Below are positions 55,208 to 62,610 of a stretch of DNA of 64,000 bases, one piece after another. The DNA lies in contig NZ_JAIWZC010000001.1 of NCBI RefSeq assembly GCF_020297485.1, positions 3,720,001 through 3,784,000 of the forward strand. The letters run 5' to 3'. The notes beneath the pieces were generated by a model. That model had not been told where the DNA came from and made no database searches. It worked only from the letters and a program-made list of their open reading frames with translations. Both the position numbers and the translations under genes were made by a program. Position 1 is the stretch's first letter; every line of letters begins with the position of its first letter. Origin of the DNA: Enterocloster clostridioformis (lineage in GTDB: Bacteria; Bacillota; Clostridia; Lachnospirales; Lachnospiraceae).

Positions 55208-55894
55208 ATGCTGAATTATCTATGGGCAGGAATGACACTGACGGGAATACTCTGGGGGGCGCTTCACGGTCAGATGACGGCTGTGACCGATGGTGCAATC
55301 CAGGCATCAAAGGAGGCGGTGACGCTGTGCATCACCATGCTGGGCGTCATGACTCTGTGGACCGGGGTACTGGAGATCGGGCACCGCTCTGGGTTGGTGG
55401 ACCAGCTGGCAGGAAGAATGGGACCAATACTCACCTTCCTTTTTCCAAGGCTGGACCCGGACGGAGAGGCAAGGAAGCAGATAAGCGTCAATATGATTGC
55501 CAACATACTGGGACTGGGGTGGGCCGCCACGCCGGCCGGTTTAAAGGCCATGGAGGAGCTGAAAAAGGTGGAGGAGGAGCGCAGAAAGGGAGGCGCGGCC
55601 GGGCGGAAAGATACGCCAGGACAAGAAGATACGGCCGGGCGGAAAGATACGCCAGGACAAGAAGAGACAGCCGGGCAGAGAGCTGCGGCCAGACAGGCGG
55701 GGACTGCCAGCAATGAGATGTGTACATTTCTCATTATCAACATATCCTCGCTGCAGCTTATACCCATGAACATGATTGCGTACCGGAGCCAGTACGGAAG
55801 CGTGAATCCTACTGCCATTGTAGGTCCGGCCCTGGCGGCTACCTTTATCAGCACAGTGGTTGCGGTGATATTCTGTAGGGTCATGGACCGGTAG
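55208..55894 (+). CDS. spmA: Spore maturation protein A (nucleoside-recognition Gate domain)
   Basis: 228 residues. MLNYLWAGMTLTGILWGALHGQMTAVTDGAIQASKEAVTL, GLGWAATPAGLKAMEEL and SLQLIPMNMIAYRSQYGS match SpmA, one half of the SpmA/SpmB pair needed for spore core dehydration. It has several membrane segments. A Gly/Lys/Asp/Thr/Pro-rich loop with two 36-bp tandem repeats interrupts the middle (about residues 120-165). The spmB partner normally follows but is absent. Confidence 0.88.
   Translation: MLNYLWAGMTLTGILWGALHGQMTAVTDGAIQASKEAVTLCITMLGVMTLWTGVLEIGHRSGLVDQLAGRMGPILTFLFPRLDPDGEARKQISVNMIANILGLGWAATPAGLKAMEELKKVEEERRKGGAAGRKDTPGQEDTAGRKDTPGQEETAGQRAAARQAGTASNEMCTFLIINISSLQLIPMNMIAYRSQYGSVNPTAIVGPALAATFISTVVAVIFCRVMDR
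55598..55669 (+). repeat. Two 36-bp tandem repeats inside spmA
   Basis: 55598-55633 and 55634-55669 encode AGRKDTPGQEDT and AGRKDTPGQEET, with a partial third unit after. They lie in a cytoplasmic loop, in frame (12 codons), so copy-number change would not break the gene. Confidence 0.9.
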
Positions 55895-55956
55895 GTGCGG
55901 GCGGTGCATTGAAGGATGACGAAAGAGACGCTATACCGGATACAACAGATGAAGGG

Positions 55957-55999
55957 AGGCTGTGGGAACGGCTCTATGCGAAGACATATCCCACAGCCT
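55957..55999. terminator. Hairpin terminator between spmA and the citrate lyase operon
   Basis: AGGCTGTGGGA (55957-55967) pairs perfectly with TCCCACAGCCT (55989-55999). It lies between convergent units; the T-run is short (GATTT), so efficiency is uncertain. Confidence 0.65.
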
Positions 56000-56002
56000 G
56001 AT

Positions 56003-56218
56003 TTAATAATGTATAACGTTGTCCGAATTCTGAATTGCCGCAATTATTTTCTGTGCTTCTGCTGAAGTAAAGTAATTCCAGGTTGTATCCGGAACTTTCA
56101 AACAGCATGTATAATCCAGATTTTTATCCAAAGTAATTCCTTCTTTTTCCAGTAGCACTTTTACCTGTTTTATCCCCCGATGGTCATTTGGATAAATCTG
56201 TGAAATCACAATTCCCAT
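56003..56218 (-). pseudogene. citC: citC remnant with large in-frame internal deletion
   Basis: The 71-codon frame begins like [citrate lyase] ligase (ISQIYPNDHRGIKQVKVLLEKEGITLDKNLDYTC) and ends like its C-terminus (VPDTTWNYFTSAEAQKIIAAIQNSDNVIHY), joined directly. Normal CitC has about 340 residues: a GNAT-like domain and a nucleotidyl-transfer domain with HxGH, both lost here. CitC acetylates the citrate lyase acyl carrier; without it the lyase cannot be activated from this operon. Identification is from memory of the family. Confidence 0.7.
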
Positions 56219-56221
56219 AAT

Positions 56222-57353
56222 CTATTGCTCCTTTAAGAAATACAAAAAGTATGTAAAGGCCAACAGGTCCGCGCTTCCTCCGGGCGAAAGATTTTTACTG
56301 ATAAATGCCCTGTCAAGAATCTCCAGCATATCTTCCTCCGGATAAGGATTTTTTTCCAGAATTTCTTTTATTTCTTCTGTCACCTGAAGCTGAGTTTCCC
56401 GATTGCTTCTCCCAATCAGATTTGTATCTACCGTAGATACCATCAATGCCAACAAAGCTGCGCACCCTGCCTGTTCCAGAGATAAACCTTTTTTCAGTCC
56501 TCTTTCCAGAGCCGGTAATCCAGCCTCCATAACTGCGGGAACCCCTTTTTCCGCTTGACCGCGGATTCCCGTGATTCCATATTTTACATACAGTTTTTCT
56601 CCTGTTGTTCCGGCATTCTCTTCTGTCACTTCCCGAAAATCATGTTCAACAATTCCTTTTGTCATCGCCGCACATTCTCCCAATACAACTTTTACATTTT
56701 TCCATTTTTCCCGGGGAAGACGACCAAGAGCACCACAAAGTATTCCAATAGAAAACAACGCACCTTTATGTGTATTTACACCATTTGTAGCCTGATTCAT
56801 ATCATAACCGGCAATTTTTCCTGCCCAGCGCAGTCTGCGAAAGGTTTCTTTTGGAGGTTCCTGGGCTGTTTCCATTCCCATCTGTGCACACTTCATACAA
56901 CAGGCTTCTGCAAGCCAGTTCCGCAATCCTCCGGCTATCCTGCTCCTGAAATTCCTTCAGCAGGAGTTCCTTTGTGGTCTGCTCAAGCTCTGCAACAGAA
57001 TGGGTTCTGCTTCTGGCACATTCCTTCGCCGGGTTACCACAGAGCAGACAGGTTCTGGGACTTTCGCCGATTTCCATACGCTCTATATGAGTACCGTTTT
57101 CATCAAGAACATCCATATCAAAGAGACGCCCAACCGACAGATTATTTTCTATTTCCACTGTTATTTTTTTTATCTCCACAGCATTGCCTTTTACACAATA
57201 ATAACATACATTTCCCGTATTTTCGCAATAACATTCCTGATGCAGACATTCTATTCCGGCACTGACAAGCTGATGTCTTAAAATATCGTCTCCCTTTTCA
57301 CATTGTTTCCGGTTTCTTATTTGTGCAGAGGGTCCGATAGGAGGACGGACCAC
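56222..57353 (-). pseudogene. citXG: citX-citG fusion remnant (N-terminus lost, frameshift and deletion)
   Basis: The frame up to about 56950 matches CitX (VGRLFDMDVLDENG; CLLCGNPAKECARSRTHSVAELEQT) but lacks its first 40 or so residues; a hairpin occupies that place. It continues into the beginning of CitG (RRIAELACRSLLYEV), then the reading frame shifts, and homology resumes as the C-terminal part of CitG (NGVNTHKGALFSIGIL; VEHDF; STVDTNLIGRSN; LSPGGSADLLAFTYFL) in the frame ending at 56222. The conserved PKPGLVD region of CitG is missing. CitG/CitX make and attach the prosthetic group of CitD. Not functional as it stands. Confidence 0.72.
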
Positions 57354-57358
57354 TCTGC
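57325..57358. terminator. Hairpin replacing the citX start, after citF
   Basis: GCAGAGGGTCCG (57325-57336) pairs with CGGACCACTCTGC (57346-57358) with one bulge. On the plus strand it is followed by TTTTT; on the minus (operon) strand no T-run follows. Possibly a bidirectional terminator or an inserted palindrome. Confidence 0.55.
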
Positions 57359-57382
57359 TTTTTATAACAGATACGATTTAAA

Positions 57383-58945
57383 TTATTCTGCAAATTCAAA
57401 TGGTTTGATCTGGCGAACCACATCCATAATTGTGCCGTCACGTGCTTCAATTATACCTACTACACGGTCTGCGAACTGAACCTTTTCCGGTTCTCCGACA
57501 ATAGAATATGCGATGTCGCGCAATTCTTGGATCGTCTTTAACGGAATACAATCTGCTGCCTTCAACGCTTCCAGAAGGTCCGGTCTGCGCGGATTAACAG
57601 CCACACCATAATCTGTAACCACAATATCAATGCTTTCTCCCGGTGTTGTAACAGTGGTAACATCAGAACAGATTGCCGGGATTCTTCCCTGCAGAAGCGG
57701 AGCAAGTACAATCGTACATTTTGCTCCGGCAGCTGTATCCGGATGTCCTCCCTGTGCTCCTGTAATCACACCGTCAGACCCTACTACTACATTACAGTTA
57801 AAGTTTACATCCACTTCCAGTGCCGCCAGAATTACATAATCCAGTTTATTAACAAAAGAACCTTTGTTGAACGGATTTGCATACGCTCCCGCACTGATTC
57901 TGAAATGATTCGGATTCTTCACATTTTTGATCGCATCCAGGTCGAAATCCTGTGTATCCAGCAGACAGCGGACCATACCGCGTTCCAGAAGATCACACAT
58001 AGGTTTTGTCAGACCGCCTACACCAAAGCCCATCTTGATTCCACGATCTTCCATTATTTTGGTAAGAGAAATCGTAGAAGCAATCGAAGCACCGCCTACA
58101 CCTGTCTGATAGGAAAAACCATCTTTAAAATAAGGAGTATTGGCAACTACCTGTGTACAGTATTCCGCCATCAGAAGCTTTCTCTGATCTGTTGTCGGTT
58201 TTGCCGCCCCTGTTGCAATTTTTGCAGGATCACCGATTTCATCAACAACACATACATAATCCACTCTCTGCATCGGTATATGTGCCGGATAATTCGGAAA
58301 CGGCACAAGACAGTCCGTAATCGCAACTACTTTATCTGCATGGTTTCCATCAACATGAGAATAAGAAAGAACACCACAGTCTGCTTTACCGCCGATACCA
58401 CGACAGTTTCCATAATCGTCGCAGGTCGGTGTACCGATAAATGCAATATCAATGTGCGCTTCACCTGTAATTATGGCTCTTACACGACCGCCATGAGAAC
58501 GCATGATAGCAAGACCTTTCAGTTTTCCCTGTGAGATAGCTTCGCCGATCGCACCACGCACACCTGATGATTCAATATTGGTAACCGTTCCGTCTTCAAT
58601 CATCGGAACAAGCGGAGCGTGCGCTTTTCCAAGAGAGCTCGCACAAATAGTAATGTCTTTCAGTCCCATTTTATGAATTTCTTCCATTACCATATTTACA
58701 ACTTTATCTCCATCTCTGAAATGATGATGGAAGCTGACTGTCATTCCATCATGTGCTCCACATTTTACAAGAACATCATGAATGGAATCTGCCAGTTTAC
58801 TCTCGGTGTTATTCATAATCGGTTTTACATTAGAACCTACTTTTTTAAATTCCACACCATCTTTATAATGATTGCCCTGGAATACTTCTTTTCCGGTAAT
58901 TTTCAGAATTTGTTCCGGAATGTCTCTTCCTACTGCATTAATCAT
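57383..58945 (-). CDS. citF: Citrate lyase alpha subunit (acetyl-ACP:citrate ACP transferase)
   Basis: 520 residues from the ATG at 58945 with AGGAGGTG upstream (minus strand). Motifs: TVSFHHHFRDGDKVVNMVM, SSGVRGAIGEAISQGKLKG, SHGGRVRAI, GGHPDTAAGAKCTIVLAPL, DIVVTDYGVAVNPRRPDL. It swaps the acetyl group on the acyl carrier CitD for citrate (or citramalate in the related lyase). Intact, in order citD-citE-citF. The substrate (citrate versus citramalate) cannot be settled by sequence alone. Confidence 0.93.
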   Translation of the reverse strand: MINAVGRDIPEQILKITGKEVFQGNHYKDGVEFKKVGSNVKPIMNNTESKLADSIHDVLVKCGAHDGMTVSFHHHFRDGDKVVNMVMEEIHKMGLKDITICASSLGKAHAPLVPMIEDGTVTNIESSGVRGAIGEAISQGKLKGLAIMRSHGGRVRAIITGEAHIDIAFIGTPTCDDYGNCRGIGGKADCGVLSYSHVDGNHADKVVAITDCLVPFPNYPAHIPMQRVDYVCVVDEIGDPAKIATGAAKPTTDQRKLLMAEYCTQVVANTPYFKDGFSYQTGVGGASIASTISLTKIMEDRGIKMGFGVGGLTKPMCDLLERGMVRCLLDTQDFDLDAIKNVKNPNHFRISAGAYANPFNKGSFVNKLDYVILAALEVDVNFNCNVVVGSDGVITGAQGGHPDTAAGAKCTIVLAPLLQGRIPAICSDVTTVTTPGESIDIVVTDYGVAVNPRRPDLLEALKAADCIPLKTIQELRDIAYSIVGEPEKVQFADRVVGIIEARDGTIMDVVRQIKPFEFAE

Positions 58946-58946
58946 T

Positions 58947-59849
58947 TTACTGCACCTCCTTATACACGCCGGATGCCTTAGCCAGCTCCAGTGTACGTTT
59001 TGCACCATCATAAAATGCAATATCGATCATCTTGCCGTCTACGGCAAATACCCCGATGCCCTGTGCCTTCTTGGTTTCAATTTCATTAACAACCTTCTGT
59101 GCAAAGGTTATGTCTTTCTGAGATGGTGTAAAAATTTCATGTACAATATTGATCTGACGTGGATTAATAATAGATTTTCCATCAAACCCCATTAAGTGAA
59201 TTCCTTCTACATCTTTACGGAAACCTTCCATATTATCCAGATCTGTGTAAACAGTGTCAAAGCACTGTACGCCGGCAGCTCTCGCGGAAATCACCATCTG
59301 AGAACGGGCTCCCATCAGCTCAATTCCGGTACCTGTAATGTTGGTCTGAAGATCTTTTGTATAATCTCCGCCGGAAAGCGCAATACCAAACAATCTTTCA
59401 GAAGCAGTACAGATATCATAGGATTTCAGAACACCTTTTGCGGATTCAATAGCAGCCATGATCAAAACGCTTCCTTCCGGACGATCAAATTCCTTTTCAG
59501 CGGCTACAATCGCCTTTTCCACTGCTGCCACATCTTCCGGACATTCAGTTTTCGGAATACGAATGGAATCACAGCCACCTGCCACTGCACAGCGGATATC
59601 CTCTCTCCAGAGATCTGTATCGAGACCGTTGATGCGGACAACTCTTTCACATCCATGATAGTCCAGTGTTTTCAGCGCATGGTACAGGGAAAATCTTGCT
59701 GCGTCTTTCTGATTTTCTGCTACTGCATCTTCCAGATCCAGCATAATGGAATCCGGTTTATAAATATACGGGTCTTTAATCAGACTTGGTTTCTGAGCAT
59801 TTAAGAACATCATGGTTCTTCTCAGACGTTTTTTATTTGGACAATTCAT
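58947..59849 (-). CDS. citE: Citrate lyase beta subunit (citryl-ACP lyase)
   Basis: 300 residues from the ATG at 59849 (GGGGAGGTG upstream), which overlaps the citD stop (ATGA). The family motifs LRRTMMFLNAQKPSLIKDPYIYKPDSIMLDLEDAV, RINGLDT, RIPKTE and KSIINPRQINIVHE are present. It cleaves citryl-ACP to acetyl-ACP and oxaloacetate (or citramalyl-ACP to acetyl-ACP and pyruvate). Ends one base before the citF start. Confidence 0.94.
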   Translation of the reverse strand: MNCPNKKRLRRTMMFLNAQKPSLIKDPYIYKPDSIMLDLEDAVAENQKDAARFSLYHALKTLDYHGCERVVRINGLDTDLWREDIRCAVAGGCDSIRIPKTECPEDVAAVEKAIVAAEKEFDRPEGSVLIMAAIESAKGVLKSYDICTASERLFGIALSGGDYTKDLQTNITGTGIELMGARSQMVISARAAGVQCFDTVYTDLDNMEGFRKDVEGIHLMGFDGKSIINPRQINIVHEIFTPSQKDITFAQKVVNEIETKKAQGIGVFAVDGKMIDIAFYDGAKRTLELAKASGVYKEVQ

Positions 59850-60145
59850 CTGATCGCACCTCCCCATGGCAAATCCTTAAACTGCTGCATAGAACGATAT
59901 ACAGCACCCTCAATACGGGCTTTGATGGTACAGTCTAATGCACCCTTGTCCACAATTTTGATTTTCACACTGTCAATATCAAGATTTTTTAATGTTTCCA
60001 TTGTAACTTTTTTAATCTGATTTCCATACTGGTTCAGCACAGAACTTTCCAGTTCAAACTCGATACTGCCGTTTCCAGCCTCTACAGTAACCTGACAGTC
60101 ACTGGATTCCAATGTTCCGGCTATTGCCGGCCTGATAATTTCCAT
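59846..60145 (-). CDS. citD: Citrate lyase gamma subunit (acyl carrier)
   Basis: 99 residues. The prosthetic-group Ser is in GTLESSDCQVTVE (Ser14 region), typical for CitD, with the family's alternating beta-sheet core. It carries phosphoribosyl-dephospho-CoA, made by CitG/CitX. AAAGGAG site. Stop overlaps the citE start. Confidence 0.93.
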   Translation of the reverse strand: MEIIRPAIAGTLESSDCQVTVEAGNGSIEFELESSVLNQYGNQIKKVTMETLKNLDIDSVKIKIVDKGALDCTIKARIEGAVYRSMQQFKDLPWGGAIR

Positions 60146-60162
60146 GATAAAATCTCCTTTTC

Positions 60163-61428
60163 TTAATAAAACAGTCCGCCCAGATTAAAGAGGCCAAGAG
60201 CTGATAAAACAACATTCAGCAATACGTTTCCAACTGAAAGAAGAAACAGCTGTTTAAACATTTTGTTCAGCTCGTCATTTGTTGTTTCTTTTGCTGCAGA
60301 ATAGGAAGACATGATAATCGCACCGCCTGTTGATAATGGGCTGATTGCTGCTGCAAAGGAAGTCGCTACAATTGCGGAAATCAATTCCACATAGTTTACA
60401 CTGCCTGCAAAAGAGGCTGCTACATCTGCTGCGATCGGGAACAATGCCGGCATAACCACACCTGTTGTAGAACTTACCCAGGATAAAATACCGGAAGTTG
60501 CAGAAAGGATCGGAGTTGCTGTTTTTTCATTCATCATTCCTGTCAGGAAATTTGAAATCAGTTCGATACCGCCAAGTGTGTTGATTACATTGATCAGTGT
60601 ACCTACGCCACAGATAAATACCAGTGTTCCCCATGGAATGCTCTTAATGGCTTTCTTTTCATCTGCACATCCCAGAAGAATCAGTACTGCAGCTACAACA
60701 AAGGCAAAAAGACCTGTATCTAATTTAAATCCGATACAGCAAACTACCATAACAATAATGCCGATAATGGTATATCTCTGTTCACGATTAAATTTAGGAA
60801 TTTCAGAAAGCTTCAGAGGGTTGTCTGCTTTTACTTTATAACCTTTAAATGCCACATATAAAATCAAAGTAAAGATAAAACCAGAAATCAGTGTACTCAG
60901 AAACAGGTGCAGGCCAAATCCGGAATATCCTAACGGATCAGAAAGACTTTTTGCAAGAACACCAGTCAAAGACAACGGTGATGCACATCCTGCATTCGCA
61001 CCCAGTTTTGCATACAACGCAGTAGCAATTGGATTGATTTTCATTTCAAATGCAAGATACATTGCAAATGTAGTCATTAGGATTCCGGCTGCAATATGTC
61101 CCGGTCCGATTGCGGAAATAAAAGCGGACAGTACAAACATAAGGATTGGAATCAATACGGTTTTTTTTCCTACAAGCGCTACAATTTTCTTTGAAAACAG
61201 TTCCAGCGTTCCATTATTCGACGCCATACCAAACAAAAAGGTGACACCAACAAGTGTTACAAACATAGAACTGCTGAAACCATTAGAGATTTCTTTTGCA
61301 CTCATATCACCTATGGTACCTAAAATAAATGCTACCCCTAAAGAAAGAAAACCCAGATTAACTTTTTTAATAAATCCAATAGCAACAACCATCACCAATA
61401 CGATCAAACTAATAATTGCAAGATTCAT
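60163..61428 (-). CDS. Di-/tricarboxylate transporter (MatC/SLC13-like)
   Basis: 421 residues, about eleven membrane segments in two halves. The first half begins LAIISLIVLVMVVAIGFIKKVNLGFLSLGVAF, as in MatC-type dicarboxylate carriers, and the second half ends with the segment AISPLSTGGAIIMSS, which resembles the substrate/Na site of the ion-transporter superfamily. GGGGAG ribosome site. Operon position points to uptake of the acid used by the hydratase and lyase. Confidence 0.82.
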   Translation of the reverse strand: MNLAIISLIVLVMVVAIGFIKKVNLGFLSLGVAFILGTIGDMSAKEISNGFSSSMFVTLVGVTFLFGMASNNGTLELFSKKIVALVGKKTVLIPILMFVLSAFISAIGPGHIAAGILMTTFAMYLAFEMKINPIATALYAKLGANAGCASPLSLTGVLAKSLSDPLGYSGFGLHLFLSTLISGFIFTLILYVAFKGYKVKADNPLKLSEIPKFNREQRYTIIGIIVMVVCCIGFKLDTGLFAFVVAAVLILLGCADEKKAIKSIPWGTLVFICGVGTLINVINTLGGIELISNFLTGMMNEKTATPILSATSGILSWVSSTTGVVMPALFPIAADVAASFAGSVNYVELISAIVATSFAAAISPLSTGGAIIMSSYSAAKETTNDELNKMFKQLFLLSVGNVLLNVVLSALGLFNLGGLFY

Positions 61429-61440
61429 GATGAACTCCCC

Positions 61441-62592
61441 CTATTTAATATGTGCGGTTCCGTCCATCAGCAGGTTTGCTGTACGGAATCCAAATGTATC
61501 TGCTACAACCGGCTCTGCGCCGTTTTCCTCATAATCTACGCCACACTCCAGAACACCGCTGGGATGTCCGATACGGATAAACTGTGTATCCACATTTTCA
61601 GAAAGCACCTGATTAACAACACTTCCCGGAACAACCGCAGCAGCTGCTGTACACATGGCCCCCGTCATGGCATAGCTTGGATGTGCTTTCTGCATAGACA
61701 TCATTCGTGAAAGCAGATCAACGTTTTCTTTGGAAATAGAAACACCCTCTGCTGTCACATAATCTGCTGCCTCAGCAACAAATGTCATTTTCGGAATCCC
61801 TGGAGTTTCCCAGGCGGAACGGGTGTAATCTTCAATCAGACCAATCATCACAGCTGCAAGTCCTCTTACTGTTTCCAGTAAAGCAAGCTTATCCGCATCT
61901 GCATTTACTTCTTCCGGAAGTTCAAGACCTGTCATCCCCAGATCCTTCGCTTTTACAAATACAAGCGGATTGGCTGCATCTACGATTGATACCTCTACTT
62001 TTCCAAAATTGGGAACCTCCAGAATATCCACTACATTTCCTGTGGGAAGAAGTCCGTTTCCAAGAGTTCCTGCCGGTTCAACAAACTTCAGTTTGATCGG
62101 AGCCGCTGTGCCCGGAACACCGGCAATGGCAAAATCACCATCATACACCACACTGCCCTTTTCTGTCTGAACATCTGCAATAATGACTTTATTGGTATTT
62201 GTGTTAAAAATTCTTACCGGAGTTGTTCCCTCTTTTGTCTGAATAAGACCTTTTTCAATGGCAAATGGTCCCACACCGGAAGAAATATTTCCACAGTTTC
62301 CTTTATAACTTACCAGGTCCTTATCTACCGAAACCTGTGCAAATGTGTAATCCACATCCGCATCCTCTCTTGAGGATTTTTTTACAATTGCAACTTTGCT
62401 GGTAACGGACTGCGCACCGCCAAGTCCGTCAATCTGTTTTTTATCAGGGCTTCCCATCATGCTAAGAAGCAGGGAATCCCATTGGCTCTTATCTTCCGGA
62501 AGGTCTTCTTCCAGAAGGTAAACACCTTTACTTGTTCCTCCGCGAATAATCATAGCCGGAAGAAGGAATCTGTTTTTATCTTCATTGTACAT
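61441..62592 (-). CDS. PrpF/YbhH-family isomerase
   Basis: 383 residues. N-terminal LPAMIIRGGTSKGVYLLEEDLP, the cysteine motif GNCGNISSGVGPFA (C100) used for proton transfer in the family, and MTGAMCTAAAAVVPGSVV in the second half, consistent with the diaminopimelate-epimerase fold of PrpF. Characterised members shift double bonds in 2-methylaconitate, 4-oxalomesaconate or methylitaconate; aconitate isomerisation is another known activity of related proteins. It lies directly between the transporter and the hydratase gene. Confidence 0.88.
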   Translation of the reverse strand: MYNEDKNRFLLPAMIIRGGTSKGVYLLEEDLPEDKSQWDSLLLSMMGSPDKKQIDGLGGAQSVTSKVAIVKKSSREDADVDYTFAQVSVDKDLVSYKGNCGNISSGVGPFAIEKGLIQTKEGTTPVRIFNTNTNKVIIADVQTEKGSVVYDGDFAIAGVPGTAAPIKLKFVEPAGTLGNGLLPTGNVVDILEVPNFGKVEVSIVDAANPLVFVKAKDLGMTGLELPEEVNADADKLALLETVRGLAAVMIGLIEDYTRSAWETPGIPKMTFVAEAADYVTAEGVSISKENVDLLSRMMSMQKAHPSYAMTGAMCTAAAAVVPGSVVNQVLSENVDTQFIRIGHPSGVLECGVDYEENGAEPVVADTFGFRTANLLMDGTAHIK

Positions 62593-62610
62593 TTTTCTTC
62601 CCTCCCATGT

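Noticed and set aside
55057..55716. 219-codon plus-strand frame overlapping spmA
   Set aside because: An alternative frame produced by the repeats and spmA coding sequence, with no family signature.
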